A stretch of DNA of 64,000 nucleotides. Origin: Carya illinoinensis. Its lineage: Eukaryota > Streptophyta > Magnoliopsida > Fagales > Juglandaceae. The notes under the pieces were generated by a model. It ran no database searches and was not told the DNA's origin. It saw only the letters and a list, made by a program, of their open reading frames with translations. Within the stretch, counting starts at the first letter, position 1, and each line of letters opens with the position of its first letter. Position numbers and translations under genes: made by a program. Shown here piece after piece: positions 34,331-48,210 of this stretch. The stretch lies in NCBI RefSeq assembly GCF_018687715.1, contig NC_056758.1:35931467-35995466 (forward strand). The letters run 5' to 3'.

Positions 34331-36200
34331 AAAGTCTTCTCATAACAAAAAAAAGAAAAATATATTTCACGTTGTTTCCACTTAATGGCATGCAACACAA
34401 GGCTAGCAAAGACGAGCTGAAATCCATCATCAGGGAAAAGATCAGAAACACACAAAATGAAAAGGCATGGTACGTTTTAGGCAACAAACCGTGCACTTTG
34501 TCTAAAACATTTCTTTTAGATTGAATGAAACTATTCGAGGTGTGAGTGGCTCAGATTTTGAAACACTAATTATTGATATATATAAAATTTATTTTTTAAT
34601 TAATTATATTAGATTGGTGTTTATATTAATATGCAGTGATGGTTGTAACTAAATTTTTTTTATTATTTTTAACAAATTTAAGTACGAATCTTTTTTTTTT
34701 TTTTTTTTTAAACCTTGTGAATTGAAGGGAAAGTAGAAAAATAAATTCAAGGAGGATCAAATAGGCCGCGAAGGCCGGCGAGTGATGCAGACATGCGGTT
34801 TTGATTTGGCGAGACAGAGACGATGTTTACGTACTATTAAGAATGCTGCTAATCATGAGTCTCATGACTTTGTCCTTTTAAATTTAGAAAAATTATATTC
34901 ATAAGTTTCATATATTATATATTATTTTTTTAATTTTTTTCTTATTAAATATATAATATATGGATGATTAATAAAAGAATTCAATTATTTTAAAAATAAT
35001 AAAATTAAATAATTTTTTTAAATTAAAAAAAATGATATAAAATTATAGTGTAGGAATTTATGAATATCAAAGCTCATAAACTTATTGCTCGGGTTAGGAT
35101 TAAATTTTTTTTAAGATAAATTAAATACTGAGTTTTGTTTTGACTGCCACCACTAATCATTACATAATTCAAAGCCCTAAAAAAAACTTTTTAAAAAAAA
35201 AAACCTCTTAATTTTGTCAACATTTTTTGAAGATCCTTAGAACATTGAAGTGTATCAAGTGTGTATGTATATATATTAAAAAAATCCTTAGTTTTACGAG
35301 TTTTGCTAGGTATAAATAGATTTGGTACACCAATTCGCACATCAATAATTTTTTTTATTTAAAATAAAATATTAAAAAAAATTTAAAAGAAGAAGAAAAA
35401 TTTCTTATTTTATAAAAATTATTTCCATCTTCAATTCACGTCGTTTTATTAAATGTATGTCTTACATATTAATATTAATATACAAATTAATACAAACCTA
35501 TATAAACCCAAAAATGAAAAATACTAAATTAAATGAGATCCACATGATAAATTGCAAACAAAAACAAATCATGGCATAGCTGGTAGCTAGCTAGGGCACA
35601 CGCATGATGCAAACCATTTCCCTTCTAACCACGCCATCGATACTCTCCATTTAATTTTCTTTAAAATAACCTGGTCCAGACTTTTTTTTTTATAAGCAAA
35701 TATCATGATGTTGATATTGATGTTTGATAAAATGTCACATGTAAATTATGTAATAAAAGTATATAAGAGAAACAAACACCTTATTGTCACTAGCTAGTAC
35801 GCGTGACGTAAAGGCCAAAAAATAAAAACAAAAAAAATTGAAAAAAAAAATACTCATAAATGCAAATCCATCGGACCAAAGAGGACCCGCCACCTTACCA
35901 AAATCCTGATACAGCAGTCCGACATTCAGACTGTAAAGTAAAAATTAATCACAACTGAATGCCATGACTTTTCACACGTGTATAATTCCTTGCCCATCAC
36001 GTGGCCAGACTGCTAAATTAATAGGACTGGTCCCAGCAATAATGTTTTCATTTTCCTTCTTTCAATAATGTTTGACAATCCCGTGCTGCATGCCACAAAC
36101 TCTTGGTGGTCCGGCCAACCGTTGAATTTTAGTACCTTACAAAGGCTTACCAAATTCCTTATATTTGGAATGTGTTTACACCTTACCGAAGACGAGAGAT
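34331..36200. other. AT-rich spacer, nothing recognised
   Basis: Long A and T runs (for example 34690-34709) and no coding potential on either strand. Confidence 0.4.
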
Positions 36201-36345
36201 TCTATAAAATTAAATTTATAAATTGAATATTTTTATATGATATATTAGATCTATTTTATAATAAAAATAATTTTATAATTTAATATATCATATTAAGTCA
36301 TATTAATTTATAGATTTATTTTTATGAAATCTCTTTATAATTAAA
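36201..36345. repeat. Short dispersed AT-rich repeat, family 1 (copy a)
   Basis: Core TTAGATCTATTTTATAATAA, AAATAATTTTATAATTTAAT, ATCATATTAAGTCATATTAA, then TTTATAGATTTATTTTTATG. Related copies at 39931-40050, 42085-42205, 43975-44060 and 47281-47405. The ends are imperfectly inverted (TATAAATTGA ... TCAATTTATA in the better copies), so it is MITE-like. Confidence 0.55.
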
Positions 36346-36403
36346 ACATTTCTTTTAACATAAAGTTGACACATATATTAGCCTACCAAGTGCATTCATC
36401 ATA

Positions 36404-36928
36404 TGTTGGGTTGTGGAGCTTAATTGGTTTTGTGAGTTGGAAAAAGCGCAAACAAATTGTTCGCTCAATTGTCTTTTGACCATCCGTTCAAGTCAATGTT
36501 GGGTTGGTTGTTCGCTTGGGGCGCGCTCGACATCCACTTGATCAAATAATTCAATTTTGTCGCATTAGGATTTTTAGCACTTCTCTTTATATATATGTAA
36601 TGTTTTATTCTCTTGTTTAAGTGAGTGTCAGATTGAACACAGAGAGAGGCAAGAGGTATGAGAGCATATTGTGAGAGAGAGAAAATCCTAGAAAGAGAGA
36701 ATTGAGATTGTGTAAGTAGAGTGATGCTCTTATAACTCACTGCGTGATTGTAATCTCCTTTAGAATAAAATCTCCAGCAATTTTATAGACATAATCACTT
36801 TGCTGAACCACATTAAACACTGTGTGTTGTGTGTGTGCTTGATTATTGTGTTTTTACATTATCGTTTCACCATCTGTCTCGATACTGTTGTGTATGGGTG
36901 TAGTGACTCTGAGTGCTTTGCCAAAACA
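36404..36928 (+). mobile_element. Possible solo LTR (copia type)
   Basis: Begins TGTTGGGTTGTGGAGCTTAA and ends CCAAAACA, with near-matching 5-bp flanks (tcata 36399-36403, tcatt 36929-36933). It contains a TATA run (TTTATATATATG, about 36586) and AATAAA (about 36766) in LTR order, and the GTTCGCTTGGGGCGCGCTCG-type segment I have seen in Fagales LTRs. The single TSD mismatch and lack of an internal region keep this tentative. Confidence 0.5.
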
Positions 36929-36933
36929 TCATT

Positions 36934-38159
36934 TCACATTAGATTGATCATAACCACACACATGAGTTTTCACCTATTTCGAAATTAATATTTTCCTTCA
37001 ATATTTCTCTTCCTGATCATGATATATATTGCATCGGGCATGAGCATGCATGCATGAAGCATGAAGCTGGTCATTGAGATTTTGAAATGGGCAAAACTAA
37101 TTTTGTGGTTCTGATCATGATCATACAGTACTGATAAAAAGAATGGGATGATAATGTGTCAATTTCATGGTGTAAACATAAATAATTATTTCCTTAATTG
37201 TCAGAAAATGTTAAAAACTATTCAGATCATGATCATGTACGTAGATATATTTCATAACCTGTACTACTACTGTATCTCAGCAAATTATGCAATACTGCTA
37301 GCTAGATCGTGTAAAACATGTTTAATTTCCATGATGCACGTGTTTATTAGATTCTCACTAATTGGGGACCACAGTACCTTAATAATTGTTTTATTCAAAG
37401 CCATAAAACCTCAACCATGGAATTAATTGTTATGGTTGTCTGTACGTGTCGACCTAGTACATGTATACGAGCTGTTTGTTGTCCCAAATTCCAATTAGTC
37501 GGTAAGGAGAAGTACTTTTTATAGACCAATCCATTTAAACCGATGAAAGTAGTTGGTATTTAAGCATCAAAAACAGTTATACCAACTTAGATTCTCATAT
37601 TTCTTTTTAACATCCTAAACATTACAAAATAGGCTTCATTATTTGGTATTGATTATTGTAATTGGTATTTCAATGAGATACAAACCCTCATAGCTGAAAC
37701 TACCTCTTGTTATAAAAATTTAAATAGATAAGAAATGATAGATTTAATTATTTTTAATGCTCTAAGTTTTAGGCACGTTTGCATGCTGCAAAGCGGTCTC
37801 AATTGGTGGACCGGTGTTAAGAGCATTAATGGCATCAATATATATATTTAATTTTTTTGCTAAAAATTTAGCTACAAAAGCCTGCTTCTTGGCTATCTGA
37901 TGTAATCTATTTCTTATTTTCTTATACAATCTAAAACTACCAGTTTGGACAGGACAACCTTCTTTTAATTGTCTTTGTCAAAAATTATAGCATTCGTTAT
38001 TTAAACGAATTTTATTTTATTTTTTAATTTAAAAAAAAAATGAAAGAAAAATAATATGATTCATTGTTGCCTCCCGGCCAAACACGTTGCAGCAAGGATA
38101 ACCACAAGTTCACATTGGTCATTTGGTCAATTTCCTAGCGGTTAATTTCCTTAAGTCTA
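36934..38159. other. Spacer upstream of the methyltransferase gene
   Basis: No gene seen. Open frames at 36800-36988 and 37148-37426 have no family features. Confidence 0.4.
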
Positions 38160-38182
38160 GTATATACTCTATATATATACAT
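38160..38182 (+). promoter_or_regulatory. Likely TATA region of SABATH gene
   Basis: TATATACTCTATATATATAC about 200 bp before the ATG at 38376. Position is plausible; the exact start site is unknown. Confidence 0.4.
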
Positions 38183-38375
38183 AGATCAACATCTCCCTTT
38201 TGATCAAGTCCTCACTTGAGCTAGCGTTGGGATTTTGAGTGGGTGATCGACTCCTCCTCCCTCACCATTATTTCTTTGGTTAATAATTCGGAGGCTAGGT
38301 CGTGTGAGATTTTAATTAACTAGATAGATCAGCACTGCCATTTTCTCGATCAAAACCTCATTTTGCTTCTGAATT

Positions 38376-41300
38376 ATGGAGTTACTTGCGCAATCATTTC
38401 ACATGAACAAGGCCGTTGAAGGAACTAGTTATGCAAAGAACTCGAGTATTCAGGTTTGATTTTACTGATATGTCCTTTCTTTTCGTAGAGGAATATTATA
38501 TATATAAAATATGAGTTTTTTTTTTATTCTCAACTGGATGTATAGAGAATATCATACATATTCCTTAAAATTTGATTTGATTTATAAAATTTAAATTTTA
38601 AAATTTATATTCTAAATTAAATTATGTAATGTAATCATTTTATTAGATAATTTCTACACACCTATTTGAAAATATATATAAGAAGACGTAGATTATTTAA
38701 TATATTTATGATATATCTCAATGCTCGTTTTCGCGTGTTGGCCCGACTCCTCTTAAATAAATATCCTAACGCCTGATGGGACAAATCCATATATTTTTAA
38801 TGTTGCAGAGCAAGATAATATCAATCACAAAGTGTATTACTGAGGAAGCCATACTTGAAGTATTGTGCAAAAACTTGCCGGAGAGCATGGGCATCGCCGA
38901 CTTGGGTTGCTCATCCGGACCGAACGTTCTATCAGTGATCTCAAAGATAACAAATATCATATATGCCAAATGCAGCCAATCGGGACTTCCCAAGCCGCCG
39001 GAGCTTAGAATCTTCCTCAATGATCTTTATAACAATGATTTCAACGGCATCTTTGGCTCACTCCCAGATTTCTACAACCAAATGAAGGAAGTGAACGGTA
39101 ATAGTTTTGGGCCGTGTTTCATTTTCGGTGTGCCGGCTTCTTTCTACGGTAGGTTGTTTCCGAGCAACAGCCTGCATTTTGTGCATTCTTCTTCCAGCCT
39201 CCACTGGCTCTCTCAGGTTGGTAATGGTACCCATCGCATTATCCTCCCATGCATCATCAATTAATTACATGATAAAAAAAATAAAATGATATTTACAATT
39301 ATAGCATACATAAGCATCATAAATTTATTTTTAAAAAAAAAGAATAAAATATGAGACTTATTCAAAAAAAAAAATTAATTTTTTAAGGGTAAACCTCACT
39401 TTTTTATAAAAGAAGTGCATGACATTTACACTAAAGATATAATCATTCCAGCCTGGTTAGGTCTAGGGGAGTCACAAATTGAAAATTTCAGTTTATCATT
39501 TTTGTCGGACCAAACCATTAACTATCGGTCCAATTCCATCCATGAAATTTTTTTTCAATGTGTGTATATATATATGGTTAATGAAATTAAGTGATATTTT
39601 TAACATTTTATATATGCTTAATGAATGTTAAATAATTTCATTGTATATATAGTCAATGATGATCCCTTGAATGAAAATTACATAATTAACTTTTACATAC
39701 TATATAAAATAATATATGATATATATAATATTTAAAAATATATATACATTCGGTCGGTTTTAGTCTAGTCCAGTTTAAAAAAACCATACCCCGAGACCGA
39801 CCAATAAAACTATCGGTCTCTTTTGGTATAGTCCTCTTACAACTCTAATTTGCACAACTCGTGATTATATCTAGTATTACTTTGTAATAAATTTTTTAGC
39901 TACAAAGAAATGTTATAAAAGTATACTCATAAATTGACGTAACTTGATGTGATACGTTAGATTGTAAAACTAATTTTATTATAAAGTATGTTTATCTATA
40001 ATATGAAGTCACATCAATTTATAAATTTATTTTTACTAAATCTATTGGAAGTTTTGAAGGAATATATATAGGCCAAGAACTACTAGGGCCACCAAGAGGT
40101 GTCCCGAGAGTTCCTACTGATAAGTGCATTTTGTATATACGTTTTTGTTTTGTTTCTTTTTTAAAAACAATATGTTTTAAATCACTTTAAATTTTTTAAA
40201 AAATCAAAAATTTATTAAAAAAAAAATACTTCATTAACTATTAAGTGGAAAACAAAAATTCAAATCGATAAAATTTATCTTAGTTCATCGTGCCTTAAGC
40301 ATTTTCCATATATAGCATATTGTAAATTGAGGATGATAAATAATATTTTTTATTTATTTTTATATACAAGATTGGTTTGCTTCATGTTATTGGCTATTTA
40401 AAATGAATATATAGCTGGATGGTTACGTATGTACAGGTTCCTCCTGAGCTGGACGTGAAGGCCAGCACCGCCATAAACAAAGGGCATATCTACATATGTG
40501 AAAGCAGCCCACAAAACGTCTTAGATTCATACTATCGGCAATTCCAGAAGGACTTTTCTCTGTTTCTAAAATCACGTGCGGAAGAAATTGTTCCGGGAGG
40601 ACGCATGGTCTTAACGTTCATGGGCAGGAGATTTATGGATCCCACCATCGAGGAAGGTTGTTATAATCAGTTGGAACTTCTTGCACAAGCATTGATGAGC
40701 GTGGCAGCGGAGGTACGTTATATTATGAGAAATTTTATTGGTAGTTCTTAAGTGAGGATTATATGTGCATATTTTTTATTAAAAAAGAAAAAATATTATT
40801 TTAGAAATGATATTTTAATAATTTTAAAAAAATTAAAACATAAAATTGCTTATATCTGTATTATAATTTTTAAATGAAAACTGTACGTAGTATTGCTCTT
40901 ATATTATATGAAAAATTCTATTTGTAGTCTCCAAGTGATGGCTCTTTATTAAAAGAGAAAAAATATCATTTTAAGAGGAATATTTTAATAATTTTTAAAA
41001 ATGAAATTATCTATGCCTGTATTGCAGTCCTCAAATAGAAACTGTACATAGCATTGCTCATATTATATATATTAATAGAGTAATATTACATATAGTTATA
41101 AAATATATAAGTGTTATGTTATTATTTTAAAAAAAGTGAGGTCTATTATTAAAAAATTAATTTTTTTTTTACGTAAATTCTATATTTATTTACTTTTTTT
41201 TAAATGATTATGAAATACTTATACACTCACGACTAAAAGTATCATTTTCTTATTAATAAACTATTATATAAAAGACTACTACATGAGAAGAATGAAATAA

Positions 41301-42716
41301 TGTGGCATCAAAATCAAACCTTAGTACCGTACTCTTAAAGGAAATGCTTTATTTGCTTTGTGTTAAAAAGAATTTTTGTTTGAAGTAGATGACATTGAAG
41401 TTTTAGTTGCTTTGAGAGATAATCTTGCATTTAAGATTTTTCAATTTGATCTTAGAAGATGATTCTTTATCTGTGATTGAAGTTAGGATGATGCTATTAT
41501 GCCGCCCAGTGTTTATCGTTGGGCGTGCTGCCCTATGTATTTTTTTTTTTTAATTTCATTTCACATTTTTTAATATATTTAAATATTTTTAAGAAATAGA
41601 AAAAAAATATCAATACACTTAAAATTACTTTCTTAATTACTAAGTTAAAAAAAATAAAAAAAAAAATTTGTGACCAGCGGTCACTTTGAGAGGGTAAATG
41701 AAATGGACATACAAGTATTTTCCTTGAAGTTAATGGCTTTAAGGCACCTAACTTTTCTAGGCAGAGGAAGACGATATATGAGATTCAAATACTTCTTTCT
41801 TCTTTATTCATTTTTCTTTTTGTGGACTATTGACATACTTCGTTGGGAGGTAAGAGATTGAAGCATTCATTTACTTGCGAGGCATATTCGTCTAATGGAT
41901 GATACAGTTCAAAGATGGTCTCAATGTCCACATTTTATTTAGTCTAAACTCTTACTAGATTTTAATTTATAATTTCATGGTCATATGATTATGTTATTAT
42001 TATGAATGAAGTTGTTCTATTATTAACAAAAAAAAAAAAAAAAAAAAAGTGTTGTAGTTCCAAATGGAGATTACACAAAAATAATTTAACAAATTGACGT
42101 AGTTTCATATAATCTTTTAGATTTATTTTTATAATAAAAATAACTTTATAATTCGATAAATTATATAAATTCATGAATTAAGTCACATCAATTTATAAAA
42201 TTACTTACACGTAATTCATTTGTAATAGATTATATAAGAGTTGGTATGTTTATACACCTTGGCTTATAAATAGCATAATTCAGTAGCATTGAATTTACTT
42301 CTAGATGATTGTCGTTGAGTACTAAATTATTATTTGGTCAAGTACTGCAGGGTCTTATACCAGAGGAAAAAGTTGATACTTTCAACACCCCCTACTATGC
42401 TCCATGTCCCGAAGAAATAAAATTAGAGGTAGAAAAAGAAGGATCATTCGTGATGAATCGCCTTGAAGTTTTTGAGATTGATTGGGACGGAGGCTCGGCG
42501 GAGGCCTCTAACACAGTATCGATGGGGCGGCGAGTGGCGAAGTTGGTAAGGGCTGTGATTGAGCCAATGCTGGAATCACAGTTTGGAAGTGACATAATGG
42601 ATTATTTGTTTCAGAGGTACGAAAAGATTCTGGACAATCACTTGTCGAAGACTAGATCCAAGTACATAAACTTGGTCATTTCCGTTGCTAAAAATTCAGA
42701 AGGCCTTGGAAATTAA
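38376..42716 (+). CDS. SABATH family carboxyl methyltransferase (jasmonate/salicylate/benzoate type), intact
   Basis: Transfers a methyl group from S-adenosylmethionine to the carboxyl of a small acid such as jasmonate, salicylate or benzoate, in the cytosol. Exons: 38376-38453, 38809-39216, 40437-40712, 42351-42716. All introns are phase 0 with GT-AG ends, and the product is 375 aa, normal for SABATH enzymes. Motifs: SYAKNSSIQ at the N-terminus (SAM and substrate binding); DLGCSSGPN at residues 57-65 (SAM motif I); [26 protein letters not shown] at the end of exon 2; [12 protein letters not shown]; and [15 protein letters not shown] in exon 4. His stands before the aromatic-pocket Trp (LHW). 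Salicylate-specific SAMT enzymes have Met there, while BSMT and JMT types have His. Closest by memory to jasmonate methyltransferase-like members, but the substrate cannot be told from this. Introns 2 and 3 (1.2 and 1.6 kb) hold old repeats. Confidence 0.93.
39931..40050. repeat. Family 1 dispersed repeat (copy b), in SABATH intron 2
   Basis: Starts ATAAATTGACGTAACTTGAT and ends GTCACATCAATTTATAAATT. The ends are inverted copies of each other. Confidence 0.55.
41130..41258. repeat. Short dispersed repeat, family 2 (copy a), in SABATH intron 3
   Basis: AATTAATTTTTTTTTTACGT, CTATATTTATTTACTTTTTT, then ACACTCACGACTAAAAGTAT before CATTTTCTT. It aligns with 54595-54718. Confidence 0.5.
42085..42205. 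repeat. Family 1 dispersed repeat (copy c), in SABATH intron 3
   Basis: AAATTGACGTAGTTTCATAT ... AGTCACATCAATTTATAAAA; the middle matches copy a (TTTATAATAAAAATAA). Confidence 0.55.
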
Positions 42717-45700
42717 TTAATGAACCAACATCTATATAGCTTCTAATAATCTTTCCCTTCAACGTTTTAATTAATTAATTATATATCTTTTTGTCTTCTA
42801 CGTTTCTTTCCCTTCATGTTTCTGTAATCGAAATCACTTTATATCATCTACCATTTTGTCTTATTTTTTATATAGTATATTATATGTACTAATATTTTTA
42901 TTTACAAAATTCATTCTGTTAATTCTTTTTTTTTTTTTTTTATATATATGCTCTTGATGGAAGAATATTGCTTCTTCTGTTCCCGCCATTCTACACAATA
43001 TTGTATGACAGCCTATGGTATATGATGTGAATCATCATTTATTTCGAAAGTTTATATTTATACGTGGGTTAAATTACTCTTCAATAATCTATACATAAAA
43101 TATTTAATTAAATTGAATAAAATGTAAAGTCAGGATTGGAACTGATAGTATCTGCTCTAATAAACTAATACTATGTGAGTTACCATCTATTCCAAAAGTT
43201 TAAACTGATAAAAATAGATAAATTTTATTATTTAATTTATATTTAACCCACTATATATTTTCCATTACACATGGTTGGATTCCCACCACTTGCGACCTCG
43301 ACATTCTCGAAAGACTTATGAAGTATGACACACTTCATGTATACGCACTTTTTTCTTTGAAAAATGGAAAAGAAAACTTAAATCAAGAGCGCATATGGAA
43401 ATTCAATTTGAATAGTTGAAAATATCAACACATCATACACATGGTCGGAACTCCATGAAAACATGGAAAACGTGTTGGAATATTTATGTATGTCGAAAGC
43501 AGTCAATATATATGTTAGATCGGCACAAATTCATATATGTCTCTTGAAATTATTAGATTTTTGCCTTCATTTTCAGTGAACGTTTATACTTCATTGAACT
43601 CGATTATAGTCATTGGATAATTTGGCAAGAATCGGTGTTTATTATTGGGCTCATGCTGGCGTGAGTATACGGCCACTTAGTAGCCTTCTTAATATATAGA
43701 GCCCATAAAGAGACCAGAAAATAACTAGGGCCCGTAAAATTTGACATTCCATCGGCCACTAACCTCAAAGGGAGAGCTGAGCGGGCAATGCTAAGTTTGT
43801 GATGCAATAATACTCTTAAAGAGGTTTTTCATTCGCCACCGAGTTTTTCTATCGAATTGTATGAATTTTTTAAATTTTTTTAACTTAGTGGCGAATGAAA
43901 TGTTTTTAAATAAGTTTACTGATTTTACTTTTTTCAAATATTTAAATTGATTTAAAAAAATAAGTTTACTTGTCTTGTCAATAAAAATAATTTCACAATC
44001 TAACATATAACATCAAATTAAATTAGTCTATAAATTTGTTTTTATAGAATTTTTTATGATTAAAGTATTTATCTTCTAGATTAACAAGTGAATGTCCAAT
44101 GCATGCGACAAGAATCACTGAGGATGTTGGATGTATTTCGATTCATAAAGACGATTCAAAATCAGTTTATCTAGAGTACTCTAAATGCTTACTGGGTACC
44201 TGTTTGTGACGACTTGGAATTAAGCAGGCAGTGTACCTCGCATGGAATGTGTATAAGAATGGAGAGGGTTGAAAGTTCGTCGGGCATCGTATATTTTCAG
44301 TACCTAATTAAAAGCATGCGATTTTCCTTGCACTAAGGATGTATAATGTGCCTCAGTTACTCAACATTAAAACACATATAATTCTACCTGTACAATTATA
44401 TAGAATGAAAAATGATTTTTGAAGTCATTAAATGTATAAACGCCGCACAATTTTTTTAAAAAAGTAATAAAATACATAATCCACATAAAAAAATAAATTT
44501 TTTAAACAGGTCCGCTTCTAAGTAGTCCGGCTGATTATTTCTAATAAATAGCCCTCCTATTAGAATCAGCCACGTCAGAATTTATACTAAAAGAAAAATA
44601 GTCGCAGCCACACAAGATCAGCCCTACGCCTTTCAGACTCTTTTCATATCTGTCATTCGAATTGCACAAAACTGCATTTCCTTTTCGAAATTCATCTCAC
44701 CGAGACACAAGCAAATTGCAAACAGGAAGGGAACAAACGTAAATGAGACTCTTTTCTTGCATATCCATTTCTCATTCTGTGCAAGTACCCCATTTATCAT
44801 TCCAATATCTCCTCTTAAAGGAAACGAAGTAAGAATATATCCCCATACTTGAGGAAGTTCAAACCTAGATCAACTATTGTTTAATTCTTTAAACAATTTA
44901 CCTAGTTTCTTCTTCTACAGTATATTCGCCAATGTGTAGGTGGAGTGTAATCTTCTAAAAGTCATTAACAGATATGAAGCTGTCGTGCTTATGAAATTGA
45001 ATCATTCTCTCAAACCAAATAATTGTTTGGGTTCCAAAACTTTCAAATATAAATATCCTTTAAACCAAAAAAAATGTTTATGTTTCTGGAAAAGAAAATC
45101 TATCTAATTATATGCAGCCAAAACTTCTTTGGATTTAAAAAAAAAAAAAAATTAAACCCAAAAGAAGATAAAATCAGGCTAAACTTCTTTGCAAGCATAG
45201 GAAAATGCTTGAAAAGTTATCATTTCAGAAGCCCACCTACGTAATTTTGTAGTTCCCTCTCGTGGGATCTAGCAAATTTTCCCGTTGCTTTATTTCAATT
45301 TAGTGTTTATAGATCCCTGCAAGCATATCAAAGTTGCATCTAAATCCAAGCCAATAGTGTTCGCGTTTGTCTTTAAGGAAACCAATTCGAGTAAAAAATG
45401 CATATATTGGATTTTTCATATATAAAAAAAAAAAAAAAAAAAAAAAAACTAGTCTGCAACTTCCAGATTCGGAAGGGAAGAACAAAAATGGAAGAGAGGA
45501 AAGAAGAAGGCGGTAACAATCAAAGTTTATTTTTTTTAATATTGAAAATTCATGCTAGGCAAACATTCTACATTCTAATTGGGTGAGGTGCGGTCATATG
45601 AAAACAAAGATGTAATGCGTACGCGTCCAAATATTATTGGTTGGCTATTTTTAGTGGGTTATAAGCTCAATCGGTCAGAAGGTTTTCTCTTTTTTAAATA

Positions 45701-45936
45701 ATAGAACCCACTTTTCAAAAAAATTACACAACACTTATACATTTCATGACTATATAAGAACATCCTTATTGGTTTTGCCAAATGAGGATGTTGGTCAAAA
45801 TTTAAATTATTTGGTATAAAAAAGACTCACATTAGATTGAGCAAATATAAAATATTTTAGACTTTTGTTACAGTGATTGACTAAATAATGAAGACCACTT
45901 TCATTTACTGAAAATTAAAATATTACTTTCTCACTC
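42717..45936. other. Spacer after SABATH gene
   Basis: AT-rich. Holds a family 1 repeat (43975-44060), a 23-base A run near 45425 and no convincing gene. The 3' end of the methyltransferase transcript should lie within the first 200-300 bp. Confidence 0.4.
43975..44060. repeat. Family 1 dispersed repeat (copy d, partial)
   Basis: TCAATAAAAATAATTTCACA, CATCAAATTAAATTAGTCTA, TAAATTTGTTTTTATAG: matches the right half of copy a. Confidence 0.45.
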
Positions 45937-46062
45937 CTACACTTTCATTCCACCAATTAAAATATTAAAATATTCTATACTTTCATTCCACCAATTAAAA
46001 TATTAAAATATTCTACACTTTCATTTCACCAATTAAATATTAAAATATTCTACACTTTCATT
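45937..46062. repeat. Minisatellite, about 38-bp unit, three to four copies
   Basis: Repeated unit CTACACTTTCATTCCACCAA followed by TTAAAATATTAAAATATT, with one-base changes; the last copy is truncated. Confidence 0.85.
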
Positions 46063-48200
46063 TCAAAGGATTATATGACTTTTGAAAATATGTTTTTTTA
46101 ATACTAATTTAATTATAATATAATTGTTAATAATATTAAATTAGTAGAATAATAAAATGTGATAAAAATAATTTTAAAAAAATATTAATTAAATAATATT
46201 TTATTATTATATAAAGAATAAATGACTAATCTAATATAGAAATTAAATTTAGATAAAATAGATAAATATTAAAAATTATTAATATTAAATAAATTTAAAG
46301 ATAAATTTAGCCAAACCAACTAGGAGCTCTAAAGTATTACACATAAAATACAGCGTTTTGACTTTGTAAGCATTTATGTTGTCCATTCTTAGGGAATGCG
46401 TGATAATCAGATGCTGATTTGATATAACTTAGTTTAAGAACGGCTAGCTTGCTTGCTGAATATGGGAAAGGAATTCAATGAGACTTGGTCCATGTATGTG
46501 GTTGGGTTGTCCAAATTCAGTCTTTGGAGGTCCTACCCAGTTAATCAAATCAATCGTACCATTGTACCCTGACAATAGTATTATTAGCCAATCATTTTTG
46601 TTGATAGAATGTCTTTAAGATCGGTTGATTTCCTTATTCTACCAAGCATTAATGCTATTATTTATCCTAAACTTTGCTGACGTGTCACATTTTAAATGAC
46701 TTATCCATCAATCACTATTTAATGGCATCTATTCAAAATATCACACATCACTAAAAATGACTGAGGATGGTAAAAATTAATCCGAAAAAGTGCATCACTC
46801 CACTGCAAGTTGCGTGATTCAGTTGCTAATTATGTGACAAATGAAGGCATCCATGTTTGTTTGGAATGTGAAAAGCATTTAATCCAGTTCCAAGTACGTT
46901 GATGCTAGGCAATGTCACTAGCTTGCCTTTTTGCTGGAGACATTCAAAACTTACTGCATTCTGGAATCATCACCTCCTGCTATGTATGTAAACACAGTAA
47001 TGCAGATCACTTTCGAGTAGATGCAAGGTCCTCACTAATATGCACGCTTGTGGGGAATTCAAGATCCATCTTCAAGTAGATGCTAAATCCTGTCGTCTTA
47101 AAAAACAAAATCGAGAGGACGTGGCCCATCAGTTTGTCTTGACTCTTGTAGGCCCCGCTCAATAAAGCTCCACCTTCATCGGTAGGAATCGACTTTTTTC
47201 ACCTTCCAAATGCAATTAATAAGCATTAAAACTTAATTTGTATTAATATATATAAATATTTTAATTATAAATAAATTATATATAAATAAATTTATAAATT
47301 GACACCACTCGATATATTAAAATATAAAATTATTTTTAAATTTAATATATATATTATATAAAATCATATCAATTTATATATTTATTTTTATAAAATTTAT
47401 TTATAATCGTAGCTCTAATCAAAATAAATTTTTCGAGTGATGTTAAAGTGCAAAAATAAAAAATAAAATATTGCTTATGGAGAGAAATTACACTCGTAAA
47501 AACACTATAACCCATCCTTCACATTCAAGTCATACAGATTTGATTCCTTAAAGATGTATATAGACTCTATATTGGGAAGGGGATGCTGCGTCAGCATATT
47601 CTACCCATTTGGGTAGGTTGAAAAATAAATAAATCCTACCATTAGTAAAATCTTTACAGCTGTATGTTTTCTCATAAAGAGACTATTTTCTTGGCTCATC
47701 CCTTCAAAAAAAATGTGTTAAAATAATAAAGTAATGAAGGAAGCTCTCCTATCACTTACACCATCTACTTCTCCTATCACCATGTATTTGTCCCCATCGA
47801 TCATGTTCAGTTTTCATATGGACGAGACAAACCAAATATAAAAACGCTATATATTCGTGAGACGACATTAGTTTATTTATTTAATTTAGTATTAATATGG
47901 CCAATCAAAACAAAACAACTCATGTGTAACATTCATCTGTGGAGGCCAGAGCAAAAAGATTAAGAAGTGGGGGCATCATGGTAACAAATGTGGGGACAAA
48001 TATTCATTTTGATTAAGATTTGTTGCAGTATCAGGTTGCAACCAGGACTATATTTCTCTTATTTTAAGACGACTCGTGCTATTGTTTATAGTCATCCTCT
48101 TCGGTTATCTGTCACCAACTCATGACCGTAATTCATATCTGGTCATTTCAATTAATAAATTTTTCATTTAATAATGTTGGGCGGCAAAGACCAGAGACTA
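46063..48200. other. Spacer with one family 1 repeat
   Basis: No coding signal. Family 1 copy e lies at 47281-47405. Confidence 0.4.
47281..47405. repeat. Family 1 dispersed repeat (copy e)
   Basis: AAATTTATAAATTGACACCA ... AAATCATATCAATTTATATA: inverted ends with an AT-rich middle. Confidence 0.5.
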
Positions 48201-48209
48201 GAGAGAGAC

Positions 48210-48210
<1 letters not shown>

